A stretch of DNA of 64,000 nucleotides from Anomaloglossus baeobatrachus. Lineage: Eukaryota; Chordata; Amphibia; Anura; Aromobatidae. Position 1 is the first letter of the stretch. Every line of letters starts with the position of its first letter. The notes below the pieces were generated by a model. It was not told the origin of the DNA. It was given only the letters and a program-made list of their open reading frames with translations, and did not search any database. This document shows, piece after piece, positions 12,125 through 24,144 of the stretch. The position numbers and the translations under genes were made by a program. The stretch lies in contig NC_134358.1 in assembly GCF_048569485.1 (NCBI RefSeq), forward strand, positions 557,840,728 to 557,904,727, given 5' to 3'.

Positions 12125-15100
12125 ACCATATAACTATAACTACTATAAGACTGCCCCCATATACAAGAATATAACTACTATAATACTGCCCCTATATACA
12201 AAAATATAACTACTATAATACTGCCCCATGTACAAGAATATAACTACTATAATACTCCTCCTATGTACAAGAATATAACTACTATAATACTGCCCCCTAT
12301 ATACAAGACTATAACTGCTATAATACTGCCCCCTATATACAAGAATATAACAACTATAATACTGCCCCTATGTACAGGAATATAACTACTATAATACTGC
12401 CCCTATGTACAAGACTATAACTACTATAATACTGCTCCTATGTACAAGAATATAACTACTATAATACTGCTCCTATGTACAAGAATATAACTACTATAAT
12501 ACTGCCCCTATATACAAGACTATAACTGCTATAATACTGCCCCCTATATACAAGAATATAACTACTATAATACTGCTCCTATGTACAAGACTATAACTAC
12601 TATAATACTGCCCCCATATACAAGAATATAACTAATATAATACTGCCCCTATATACAAAAATATAACTACTATAATACTGCCCCATGTACAAGAATATAA
12701 CTACTATAATACTCCTCCTATGTACAAGAATATAACTACTATAATACTGCCCCTATATACAAGACTATAACTGCTATAATACTGCCCCCTATATACAAGA
12801 ATATAACTACTATAATACTGCTCCTATGTACAAGACTATAACTACTATAATACTGCCCCCATATACAAGAATATAACTAATATAATACTGCCCCTATATA
12901 CAAAAATATAACTACTATAATACTGCCCCATGTACAAGAATATAACTACTATAATACTCCTCCTATGTACAAGAATATAACTACTATAATACTGCCCCTA
13001 TATACAAGACTATAACTGCTATAATACTGCCCCCTATATACAAGAATATAACTACTATAATACTGCTCCTATGTACAAGAATATAACTACTATAATATTG
13101 CCCCTATATACAAGAATATAACTACTATAATACTGCCCTCTATGTACAAGAATATAACTACTATAATACTGCCCCCATGTACAAGAATATAACTACTATA
13201 ATACTGCTCCTATGTACAAGAATATAACTACTATAATACTGCCCCATGTACAAGAATATAACTACTATAATACTGCTCCTATGTACAAGAATATAACTAC
13301 TATAATACTGCCCCCATGTACAAGAATATAACTACTATAATACTGCTCCTATGTACAAGAATATAACTACTATAATACTGCCCCATGTACAAGAATATAA
13401 CTACTATAATACTCCTCCTATGTACAAGAATATAACTACTATAATACTGCCCCCATGTACAAGAATATAACTACTATAATACTGCTCCTATGTACAAGAA
13501 TATAACTACTATAATACTGCCCCATGTACAAGAATATAACTACTATAATACTGCTCCTATGTACAAGAATATAACTACTATAATACTGCTCCTATGTACA
13601 AGACTATAACTACTATAATACTGCCCCATGTACAAGAATATAACTACTATAATACTGCTCCTATGTACAAGAATATAACTACTATAATACTGCCCCATGT
13701 ACAAGAATATAACTACTATAATACTGCTCCTATGTACAAGAATATAACTACTATAATACTGCCTCTATGTACAAGAATATAGCTACTATAATACTGCCCC
13801 TAAGTACAAGAATATAACTACTATAATACTGCTCCTATGTACAAGAATATAACTACTATAATACTGCCCCCTATGTACAAGACTATAACTACTATAATAC
13901 TGCTCCTATGTACAAGAATATAACTACTATAATACTGCTCCTATGTACAAGAATATAACTACTATAATACTGCCCCATGTACAAGAATATAACTACTATA
14001 ATACTGCTCCTATGTACAAGAATATAACTACTATAATACTGCTCCTATGTACAAGAATATAACTACTATAATACTGCCCCCATGTACAAGAATATAACTA
14101 CTATAATACTGCTCCTATGTACAAGAATATAACTACTATAATACTGCCCCATGTACAAGAATATAACTACTATAATACTCCTCCTATGTACAAGAATATA
14201 ACTACTATAATACTGCCCCCATGTACAAGAATATAACTACTATAATACTGCTCCTATGTACAAGAATATAACTACTATAATACTGCCCCATGTACAAGAA
14301 TATAACTACTATAATACTGCTCCTATGTACAAGAATATAACTACTATAATACTGCTCCTATGTACAAGACTATAACTACTATAATACTGCCCCATGTACA
14401 AGAATATAACTACTATAATACTGCTCCTATGTACAAGAATATAACTACTATAATACTGCCCCATGTACAAGAATATAACTACTATAATACTGCTCCTATG
14501 TACAAGAATATAACTACTATAATACTGCCTCTATGTACAAGAATATAGCTACTATAATACTGCCCCTAAGTACAAGAATATAACTACTATAATACTGCTC
14601 CTATGTACAAGAATATAACTACTATAATACTGCCCCCTATGTACAAGACTATAACTACTATAATACTGCTCCTATGTACAAGAATATAACTACTATAATA
14701 CTGCTCCTATGTACAAGAATATACCGTAACTACTATAATACTGCCCCTATGTACAAGAATATAACTACTATAATACTGCCCCTATGTACAAGAATATAAC
14801 TACTATACTACTGCCCCCTATGTACAAGAATATAACTACTATAATACTGCCCCCTATGTACAAGAATATAACTACTATAATACTGCCCCTATGTACAAGA
14901 ATATAACTACTATACTACTGCCCCCTATGTACAAGAATATAATTACTATACTACTGCCCCTATGTACAAGAATATAACTACTATAATACTGCCCCCTATG
15001 TACAAGAATATAACTACTATAATACTGCCCCTATGTACAAGAATATAACTACTATAATACTGCCTCCTATGTACAAGAATATAACTACTATAATACTGCC

Positions 15101-17085
15101 CCTTTGTACAAGAATATAACTACTATACTACTGCCCCCTATGTACAAGAATATAACTACTATAATACTGCCCCTATGTACAAGAATATAACTACTATAAT
15201 ACTGCCCCCTATGTACAAGAATATAACTACTATAATACTGCCCCTTTGTACAAGAATATAACTACTATACTACTGCCCCCTATGTACAAGAATATAACTA
15301 CTATAATACTGCCCCCTATGTACAAGAATATAACTACTATAATACTGCCCCTTTGTACAAGAATATAACTACTATACTACTGCCCCCTATGTACAAGAAT
15401 ATAACTACTATAATACTGCCCCTTTGTACAAGAATATAACTACTATACTACTGCCCCCTATGTACAAGAATATAACTACTATAATACTGCCCCTATGTAC
15501 AAGAATATAACTACTATAATACTGCCCCCTATGTACAAGAATATAACTACTATAATACTGCCCCTATATACAAGAATATAACTACTATAATACTGCTCAT
15601 ATGTACAAGAATATAACTACTATAATACTGCCCCCTATGTACAATATAACTACTATAATACTGCTCCTATGTACAAGAATATAACTACTATAATACTGCT
15701 CATATGTACAAGAATATAACTACTATAATACTGTCCCTATGTACAAGAATATAACTACTATAATACTGCTCCTATGTACAAGAATATAGCTACTATAATA
15801 CTGCTCCCTATGTACAAGAATATAACTACTATAATACTGCCCCTATGTACAAGAATATAACTACTATAATACTGCTCCTATGTACAAGAATATAACTACT
15901 GTAATACTGCCCCTATGTACAAGAATATAACTACTATAATACTGCCCCCTATGTACAAGAATATAACTACTATAATACTGCCCCTATGTACAAGAATATA
16001 ACTACTATACTACTGCCCCCTATGTACAAGAATATAACTACTATAATACTGCCCCCTATGTACAAGAATATAACTACTATAATACTGCCCCTCTGTACAA
16101 GAATATAACTACTATACTACTGCCCCTATGTACAAGAAAATAACTACTATAATACTGCCCCTATGTACAAGAATATAACTACTATAATACTGCCCCCTAT
16201 GTACAAGAATATAACTACTATAATACTGCTCATATGTACAAGAATATAACTACTATAATACTGCCCCCTATGTACAAGAATATAACTACTATAATACTGC
16301 CCCTATGTACAAGAATATAACTACTATAATACTGCTCATATGTACAAGAATATAACTACTATAATACTGTCCCTATGTACAAGAATATAACTACTATAAT
16401 ACTGCTCCTATGTACAAGAATATAGCTACTATAATACTGCTCCCTATGTACAAGAATATAACTACTATAATACTGCCCCTATGTACAAGAATATAACTAC
16501 TATAATACTGCTCCTATGTACAAGAATATAACTACTATAATACTGCCCCTATGTACAAGAATAGAACTACTATAATACTGCCCCCTATGTACAAGAATAT
16601 AACTACTATAATACTGCTTCTATGTACAAGAATATAACTACTATAATACTGCTCCTATGTACAAGAATATAACTACTATAATACTGCCCCTATGTACAAG
16701 AATAGAACTACTATAATACTGCCCCCTATGTACAAGAATATAACTACTATAATACTGCTTCTATGTACAAGAATATAACTACTATAATACTGTCCCTATG
16801 TACAAGAATATAACTACTATAATACTGCTCCTATGTACAAGAATATAGCTACTATAATACTGCTCCCTATGTACAAGAATATAACTACTATAATACTGCC
16901 CCTAAATACAAGAATATAACTACTATAATACTGCCCCTAAATACAAGAATATAACTACTATAATACTGCCCCTATGTACAAGAATATAACTACTATAATA
17001 CTGCCCCTATGTACAAGAATATAACTACTATAATACTGCTCCTATGTACAAGAATATAACTACTATAATACTGCCATTATGTAGG
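12125..17085. repeat. 5-kb minisatellite, 35/36-bp unit
   Basis: About 140 head-to-tail copies of a unit with the core ATAACTACTATAATACTGCC followed by CCTATGTACAAGA. The length alternates between 34 and 36 bp with the number of C residues before TATGTAC. Variants (ATATAC, CTCCTATG, CTCATATG, TACTACTG) form local subtypes. Higher-order duplication is visible: the stretch 13594-13782 recurs at 14360-14548 (766 bp apart) without a difference that I can see. No coding role is seen, and the small open frames are periodicity artefacts. Confidence 0.95.
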
Positions 17086-17416
17086 AGGATATACTGTATG
17101 TAGTAAGAGATGAGCGCAGTTATTCAGGTACAGTTTGTATATTGGGTAATTATTATTTTTAAGGAACTATTTTTGCTATTTATTTATAAGCCTTGCTACT
17201 TGGAGCACCATTATTCGGCTGCACGTTGCTGGTTGTTGTGGTCCAGGCATTGTACGTTTCCTCGGTGATGTGACCCTCCATTGTGCGGAGGTTTCCTCGT
17301 CTTCGTGCCTCTTCTTGTCCTGGATGTCAATTAGGAGCAGTAATTGAGGCTCTCAGCGGCTGAAGCTTCTGAGATCTTAGAGGGACGTTATTTTTAGGAC
17401 AATTTGCTGCAGGGTA
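17086..17416. other. Non-coding spacer
   Basis: Unique-looking AT-rich sequence between the large minisatellite and the palindromic MITE. No gene or signal is recognised. Confidence 0.4.
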
Positions 17417-17990
17417 GCTACTTTCACACATCAGTTTTCTGTATTCAGGCACAGTCCTTTTTTTTCCTGATCCAACGGATCCTGAAAAAAAAGTGAAAAC
17501 CGTATCCACCGGATCCGTTTTTTTAACGGATCCGTTATGCCGGATCCGTTAAAAAACGGATCCGGTGGATACGGTTTGCATCCGTTTTTGCATCCTTTTC
17601 GTCCGTTTTTTGGCTGGATCCGTTTTGTTAATTACATTGGAGCATGCTCAGTTTAGAAAAACGGATCCGGCGGCCGCATCCGTTTTTTACCGCATTACGC
17701 CGGATCCGGCGTCCATAGGCTTCTATTGTAAAACACGCCGTATCGCGCCGGATCCGGCGCGATGCGTTTTTTTTGCCGGACAAAAAAACGTTGCAAGCTA
17801 CGTTGCCTCCGGCCGCCGCATTAACTAATTTTGCCGCATCCGGAAAAAAACGGATGCAACGCAAAGCCATCCGGTACAATCCGGTAACAATGCAAGTCTA
17901 TGGGGAAAAAACGGATGCGGTACCGGATCCGTTTTACCCGTTTTTTTCCGGATTGAACCTGATGGCAAAAAACTGATGTGTGAAAGTAGC
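17417..17990. mobile_element. Palindromic CpG-rich MITE
   Basis: The left end GCTACTTTCACACATCAGTT and the right end, its reverse complement ending TGTGTGAAAGTAGC, form a 22-bp terminal inverted repeat. The 574-bp interior is packed with GGATCCG and CGGATCC words in both orientations, so it folds back on itself at many scales. There is no transposase. Open frames in several registers come from this word repetition. A target duplication was not clear, so the superfamily is undetermined. Confidence 0.7.
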
Positions 17991-18242
17991 CTAAGAAGTT
18001 CCCGAGTTCTGTAAATGTGAGTAAAATATGCTCTCAAATTTAACCCCTAAACACCCATCTTCATACCTGTAGACCTCTGTGGCCTCCCACTTGTAGGACA
18101 CTTGTTTCATCAAGAATCTCAGACTTTATTCTAGTACATTTAAAAAGTTTTATTACAAAGAAAAACTATCGTTACCTGAATTGGTGGCTTCATCATTGCA
18201 TATCTCCCAAGTTTTGAAGAACAGAAAGAGGGACAATGTATG

Positions 18243-19350
18243 TGTGACGCCCTGGAGAATCCAGGTAGTCACAAATAGGCCCCTGCACAACATCTTCCCA
18301 CACCAGGAGACATTCAGCCAACCATTAAACCCTAGTCACCCCCTTAGGGACAGATAGACACACGAGTGGGCATGGTCAGGGTGCACACCCACCCAGGGGT
18401 TTAGACAGCCCAGGGCGGGAAAGTAGACAGATTTGTGTTGAGGTTCAAGTTGAGAGGAGCTGGGGCTAGGTATAGTCCCAGCAGGAGAAAGAGTTCAATT
18501 TGAAGGTGCCAGGGTTGGAGCCCTGGTACCACTGGCTAAGAGGCAGATGGTGGTCTCTGTCAGCAGGAGATGGGAAGACGGCTCAGTAGAACCGTGGTGG
18601 ACTGGGCCAGGGTTGTAGCCCGCCGGTACCGACACGGGGAACCGACCCGGAAACCGTAGCACAAAGGGGGGTACACGGACTCTGAAGCCAGAAACCAGAA
18701 TCGACTGGAGCTGGTTAATTAACCGATTGAGGCCAGGACTAGAGGTTCTGTCCCACCCAAAGTCCCTCATAGTAGACAACAGCCCACTGATAGAGGATAA
18801 GCGGTCACCGCCAAGGCCATAGATCCCACAGGCCAGCATCTGCGGGCACGGCTCCTTAGGCCATATCCATCCAGGGTGGACTCCTACGTTGCACACTGGG
18901 AAGTCTATTGCTAAGTAAACAGTGCAGGACAAGGATAGAGACCACCAGCCGGGTGGGGGACCCTGAGTACAGCCGGCCGTGGCACTGGCCACCACCACCT
19001 TGGTTTACCAGAGACTTGTGTGTTTGTTGCGAACAGTGAGTACACCAACACCCCCCTGCGGTCGTCATCCCCCTGCATCGTAGCCATCGGGTCCTGGGAC
19101 CACCATCCCTACCCACGGAGCGGTTAACTGCTTGCTGCACAACATCTCCCCCGGGTGTCCCGCAACAGCAGCGGTGGTGTCCCCCTTCACCACACACCGT
19201 GGGTGGCGTTACGAACTTACAACGTACATATACGTCCATTCACCTTTTCACTCGGTGGGTCTGCGAAGCCCCTGGGTCCGGAGACCCTCGAGCCACCACC
19301 CCTGAAGGCCCGGACTCGAGCAGCGCCGGCTGCTGGCACGGGGCGGCACA
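18243..19350. mobile_element. Solo LTR with 4-bp target duplication
   Basis: The 1108-bp block begins TGTGACGCCCTGG and ends GGGGCGGCACA. It is flanked by TATG on both sides (18239-18242 and 19351-19354). TG...CA ends, size and lack of internal genes indicate a solo LTR. Its start and a GGTGGCGT block near its end resemble the solo LTR at 52489-53552, so the two are probably related families. Open frames across it are not supported as genes. Confidence 0.7.
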
Positions 19351-20157
19351 TATGCGGCACACGCAGCGGCAAATTTTAACCAAGCCCCTAGCCACAACCA
19401 ATTGGCAGTGAGAGGCTTTCAGCAGACGCCGCGGACGGTTCATTCATTCATAGCAGCCAGAACGTTCTAATATTTATATAAGCGTCACTATATGACATGT
19501 TGCTTTTTTGTGTCTGTAAGGCCGTGTTCACATGTATCAGAAATCCGGCGTTTTTTGTTTTCTGCACCAAATTACACAATAACAATCTTCTCTGGTTATT
19601 GCATTTGTGTTATATTTTTATGCTTTTTCCCCATTATTTCATGCGATTTTGGTGCAGATGTGAAGCCGCGGTTTTAAGTGTTACAGGCACACCAAATATG
19701 TCCGTGTTATTTGCTGATTTGTGATATTTATTGTTATATTGTCACATTATTCTATTTTTATTTACTTATATTAAATTTTGTTAGAAGAAAACCTCTTTTC
19801 CTCTCCCTCTAGAGTCTCGCACACAGGACACAGAGATGCTGCTCTGTACAATGGATTTCTATGTCCAGTGTAATCCGCTGTGTAAGAGGCTGCTGCTTCA
19901 TCTGTAGAAAATCTGCTTTCTTGTGTCAGCAAATCCTGTGGCTCCACAACTAGGGCTCCTGTAATGGGTCAGAAAGTTTCTGGTTTTATTCCAAGGGGGG
20001 TGAAAATAAATGTATATTTTTTCTCATTTCTTTAGAGTAGTTTTATAGGAACAAAAGAATCTGACTTTTTCCTTCACCTACATATAGGTACAGTATATAT
20101 CTATCTATATCTCTATGTAGCTGAATAATTTGCTTCTTGCTTCTCTGCCTGCAATAC
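19351..20157. other. Non-coding spacer, target of the full-length LTR element
   Basis: AT-rich sequence without a supported exon. Its last five bases AATAC (20153-20157) are the left target duplication of the chromovirus that follows. Confidence 0.5.
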
Positions 20158-20895
20158 TGTCACGGCCGGGCGGTCGGGCAGACCCAGGAGGTGGATCCAC
20201 TGGACCGAACTCTCTGAGATGGTGGTAGGGAGTCCGGCAGCTGAAGCACTGATGGGCAGTAGAACAGTCCGTGCAAGTGAAGGCAGCGGAGGAGTCCCAG
20301 GGACCACGGAGTCACAGAAGGTGGTCTTGGTGACGTAGCTCAGGTTCGGAGGCCGAGGTGATATCAGGCGGGGTCCGGAACCTCTGGAGCAGGATGACGG
20401 GTCACCGCAGGGATCCGGGATGGTACGGACTGTCAGATGGCAGACGGACAGCGTGCGGGGATCAGGACACGGCAGACTGGATGGCGAGGCAGGTACGGCT
20501 CTACAAAGACAGATAGGTGAGTACAGGCACATAAACACCAAGAGACCTGACTCCTAGCTCAGGGAACACGAAGATCAGGCCCCGCCCCCTTGGACAATGA
20601 CCCCCTATATACCCTGTACCTGTGCAACCTCATTTCCTGTTAATGGACGCTGGCCCTTTAAGAAAGGGTCAGTGACCGCGCGCGCGCCCTAATGCGCATG
20701 CGCGCCGCCCGGGTGCCAGAAGCCAGGGAAGGAGGCTGCGAGGAGGACGCAGGGGAGCCGGCCAGGTCCAGGGAAGCTGTCGGGCGCCGGGATCGGGGGC
20801 CCGGAGCCCTGGGACGGACGGAATCCGGTGACTGGGGAGCGGAGAGCGTGGCAGGTGAGCCGGGGAACGGGGGTGAGGACCCGGGGAGCGTGACA
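20158..20895 (-). repeat. 3' LTR of the chromovirus
   Basis: A 738-bp terminal repeat with TG...CA ends. In element direction it follows the polypurine tract. The end of the pol frame (to 20669) lies within it, so its U3 region doubles as coding sequence. Confidence 0.95.
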
Positions 20896-23800
20896 GTACC
20901 CCCCCCCCACGCCCCCCTCCCCGCAACCGGGACATGAAGGCACGGATAAGAGGAGTGCCCACGTTCTCCCTGGGCTCCCAAGACCTATCCTCAGGACCAT
21001 ACCCTTCCCAGTCCACCAGGAAGAACTGTCGACCTCGTACGGTCTTCATGGCCACGATATCCCTTACCGCATAGATGTCATCATCGGCAATAGGAGGAGG
21101 GGCCGGACTGGCAGCAGCGGAGAAGGGACCAAGGACAACCGGCTTGAGCAGAGAGACGTGGAAGGAGTTGGGTATCCTCATCGTGGCCGGGAGCTGTAGC
21201 TTGTAGGATACCTCATTGATCTTGCTGAGGACCTTAAACGGCCCGATGTAGCGAGGACCCAGCTTGTAGGAAGGTATCTTCAATCGGATGTACTGGGAAG
21301 CAAGCCAGACCAGGTCACCAGGAGAGAAACACGGAGGATCCAGACGTCTCTTGTCAGCGTGTTTCTTCATCCGCTGGGAAGCGCGCCCAAGGGACGCCTT
21401 GACAGAGTCCCAAATGGTAGCAAAGTCACGAACTGCAGTATCAGCAGCCGGGACATCCGATGAAGGGGATATAGGCAATGGGACGGCGGGCTGGAGTCCG
21501 TAAACAACATGGAAGGGAGATTCGGAGGATGACTCACTGACGTGGTGGTTATGGGAGAATTCAGCCCAAGGCAGAAGCGAGGACCAGTCGTCGTGATGGG
21601 CGTTGACATAGTGACGTAGGTATGAGGTCACGATTTGATTGACCCTCTCCACTTGGCCGTTAGACTGAGGATGGTAAGAAGAAGAAAAGTCCAGAGTCAC
21701 TCCCAGATGTTTGCATAGAGCCCTCCAGAAGCGGGAGGTGAACTGAGTTCCTCTGTCGGACACTATGTGGGATGGAAAGCCATGCAAGCGGAAGATGTGA
21801 TGTATATAGGCTTCCGCGAGTTCCTGAGCAGAGGGCAGTCCGGCCATAGGAACGAAGTGGGCCATTTTGGAGAATCGATCAACCACGACCCATATGACTG
21901 TGTGCCCGGAGGATAATGGCAAGTCCGTAATAAAGTCCATTGCTATGTGTTGCCACGGGACTGAGGGTATCGGTAAAGGCAGAAGACGGCCATGGGGCAA
22001 GTGTTTGGGCGTCTTGTTCCTGGCACAGGAGGAGCAGGCAGAGACAAAAGCAGCGACGTCCGTGCGAAGGGATGGCCACCAGTAATGGCGTACAATCGCA
22101 CCCCATGTTCTCTTCTGACCAGCATGCCCGGCTGTTTTTGAGGCATGACCCCAGTGTAACACTTTTTGCCTGTCGGTATCGGAGACATAGGTCTTCCCGG
22201 GCGGTATCTGGGCTAGGGTGACAGGGGCCACCGGAATGATGTTGCTAGGACAGATGATGGGTTGGGTAGTCTCTTCCTCCTGCTCCATGGGCATGAAAGA
22301 CCTGGACAAGGCATCAGCGCGTACATTCTTGTCCGCGGGTCGGAAGTGAAGCTGAAAGTCGAACCTGGCAAAGAATAAGGACCACCTGGCTTGCCGTGGG
22401 TTCAGTCGCTGAGCGGACCGCAGGTATTCTAGGTTCTTGTGGTCCGTGTAGATGATCACGGGATACACTGCACCTTCCAGGAGGTAGCGCCATTCCTCCA
22501 GTGCCAGTTTGACTGCCAAGAGCTCTCGGTCCCCGATGGTATAGTTGCGTTCAGGCGCTGAGAAGCTCTTGGAGAAGAATCCGCAAGTCACCATCTTCCC
22601 GGAGGAGGACTTCTGCATGAGCACTGCTCCGGCTCCTGAGGAGGAGGCATCCACCTCCAAGGTGAACTGGCGGTTTAACTCCGGACGGTGAAGTACAGGC
22701 GAGGAAGCAAAAGCCCGCTTCAAAGAGCCAAACGCGGCGTCGGCCGCAGGCGACCAGTCCTTTGGATTTGCCTCTTTCTTAGTCAAAGCGGAAAGTGGAG
22801 CAGTCAGAGCAGAGAAGTGAGGGACGAATTGGCGGTAGTAGTTAGCGAATCCCAGGAAGCGTTGGATTGCCTTCAGTCCAGAAGGGGGAGGCCAGTTGAG
22901 AATGGCGGAGACCTTCTTGGGATCCATCTGCAGTCCAGTCTCAGAGATGATGTACCCCAGAAAGGGGAGAGAAGACTGCTCAAAGACACACTTCTCATAC
23001 TTTGCGTACAGACGGTTCTCTCTTAGTCGTCGTAGAACCAGCTGTACGTGCTCTCTGTGGGTTGGGAGGTCCGGAGAGAAGACAAGGATGTCATCTAGAT
23101 ATACTACCACACAGGTGTAGAGGAGGTCTCGGAACACGTCGTTCACTAGTTCTTGGAAGACGGCAGGAGCGTTACACAGGCCGAAGGGCATCACGCAGTA
23201 CTCATAATGTCCATCGCGCGTATTAAACGCGGTCTTCCATTCGTCGCCAGAGCGGATGCGCACCAGATTGTAAGCACCCCGAAGATCCAGCTTGGTGAAC
23301 AGACGAGCTCCTCTAAGCCGGTCAAACAATTCGGGGATGAGCGGCAGAGGGTACTTGTTCTTAACAGTGATCTGATTCAGACCCCGGTAGTCGATGCAGG
23401 GACGTAAATCGCCCTCTTTTTTCTTGACAAAGAAGAAACCTGCTCCAGCAGGAGAGGAGGATCTCCGAATGAATCCCCTAGCCAGGCTCTCTGAGATGTA
23501 AGTAGACATAGCCCTTGTTTCGGCTGGAGATAAAGGATATATCCGTCCTCGTGGTGGCGTTGTTCCAGGGAGCAGGTCGATGGCACAATCGTAGGGGCGA
23601 TGTGGCGGCAGTACCTCGGATTCTTTTTTATCAAAGACATCAACAAAGGACCAATAAGCCGAGGGCAGCCCCGGTAGGTTCTCAGGAACCGGAGGTCGTC
23701 GGATGGGTTGTGTGGATTTTAGGCATCTCTCATGACACGAAGCACCCCAGCGGGTGATTTCGCCAGTGCCCCAGCTGACTGATGGTTCGTGAGTCCGTAA

Positions 23801-24142
23801 CCATGGAAGGCCCAGCAGGATCTGATGGGACATGTGCGGAAGAACGTAGAAGGCGATGTTCTCGGTGTGAAGAGCACCGATGCGCAGTTCAACCGGCCTG
23901 GTGGTCCAGGAGATGGTGTCAGAAAGGGGTCTCCCATCCACAGAGGCGATCACCAGGGGCTTGTTGAGTGGGATAACAGGCACCTGGTATTTGTCCACGG
24001 TGGCTTGCTGGATGAAATTGCCTGCTGCCCCGGAATCAAGATAGGCCTCAGCCGTGAACCGCGTCTCTCCCGTTGTCACTTGCACGGTCCATGTGACCGG
24101 ATCAGAGAGAGTCCCAGCACCTAGGGTGGCCTCTCCTACCAA
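20669..24142 (-). CDS. pol: Chromovirus pol polyprotein (part of the LTR element)
   Basis: A frame of about 1157 residues. Domains in order: aspartic protease with DSGA near residue 36; reverse transcriptase with YLDD near 348-351; RNase H with TDHKNLEYL near 566; an integrase zinc-binding HHCC region near 663-707. The integrase core follows, with MDFI near 735, VSDRGTQF near 794 and the HPQSNGQVE block carrying the Glu near 824-832. A chromodomain lies near 1020-1075 (YAVRDIV, then FLVDWEGYGPEDRSWEP). The frame differs from gag and overlaps its end. The family is known to express pol by -1 frameshifting, and a GGGAAAC slippery heptamer lies at 24157-24163. The last 75 or so residues are encoded within the 3' LTR. 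The listed start is only where the non-overlapping frame begins (a TTG), not a proven initiation site. Confidence 0.95.
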   Translation of the reverse strand: MVGEATLGAGTLSDPVTWTVQVTTGETRFTAEAYLDSGAAGNFIQQATVDKYQVPVIPLNKPLVIASVDGRPLSDTISWTTRPVELRIGALHTENIAFYVLPHMSHQILLGLPWLRTHEPSVSWGTGEITRWGASCHERCLKSTQPIRRPPVPENLPGLPSAYWSFVDVFDKKESEVLPPHRPYDCAIDLLPGTTPPRGRIYPLSPAETRAMSTYISESLARGFIRRSSSPAGAGFFFVKKKEGDLRPCIDYRGLNQITVKNKYPLPLIPELFDRLRGARLFTKLDLRGAYNLVRIRSGDEWKTAFNTRDGHYEYCVMPFGLCNAPAVFQELVNDVFRDLLYTCVVVYLDDILVFSPDLPTHREHVQLVLRRLRENRLYAKYEKCVFEQSSLPFLGYIISETGLQMDPKKVSAILNWPPPSGLKAIQRFLGFANYYRQFVPHFSALTAPLSALTKKEANPKDWSPAADAAFGSLKRAFASSPVLHRPELNRQFTLEVDASSSGAGAVLMQKSSSGKMVTCGFFSKSFSAPERNYTIGDRELLAVKLALEEWRYLLEGAVYPVIIYTDHKNLEYLRSAQRLNPRQARWSLFFARFDFQLHFRPADKNVRADALSRSFMPMEQEEETTQPIICPSNIIPVAPVTLAQIPPGKTYVSDTDRQKVLHWGHASKTAGHAGQKRTWGAIVRHYWWPSLRTDVAAFVSACSSCARNKTPKHLPHGRLLPLPIPSVPWQHIAMDFITDLPLSSGHTVIWVVVDRFSKMAHFVPMAGLPSAQELAEAYIHHIFRLHGFPSHIVSDRGTQFTSRFWRALCKHLGVTLDFSSSYHPQSNGQVERVNQIVTSYLRHYVNAHHDDWSSLLPWAEFSHNHHVSESSSESPFHVVYGLQPAVPLPISPSSDVPAADTAVRDFATIWDSVKASLGRASQRMKKHADKRRLDPPCFSPGDLVWLASQYIRLKIPSYKLGPRYIGPFKVLSKINEVSYKLQLPATMRIPNSFHVSLLKPVVLGPFSAAASPAPPPIADDDIYAVRDIVAMKTVRGRQFFLVDWEGYGPEDRSWEPRENVGTPLIRAFMSRLRGGGRGGGVLSRSPGPHPRSPAHLPRSPLPSHRIPSVPGLRAPDPGARQLPWTWPAPLRPPRSLLPWLLAPGRRACALGRARGH
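20896..20925 (-). other. Polypurine tract of the chromovirus
   Basis: On the minus strand a run of G with few other bases (plus strand mostly C) abuts the 3' LTR. This is the expected position of the plus-strand primer used in reverse transcription. Confidence 0.75.
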
Positions 24143-24144
24143 CC

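Noticed and set aside
12125-17085. CRISPR-like appearance of regularly spaced repeats
   Set aside because: There are no unique spacers: the whole unit repeats, with only small variants, so it is a minisatellite in a eukaryotic context.
17565-18037. Overlapping Arg-rich frames on both strands
   Set aside because: They arise from GGATCCG word repeats inside the palindromic MITE.
18495-19239. Minus-strand frames of 127-167 codons
   Set aside because: They lie wholly inside a solo LTR with a clear target duplication and carry no known domain.
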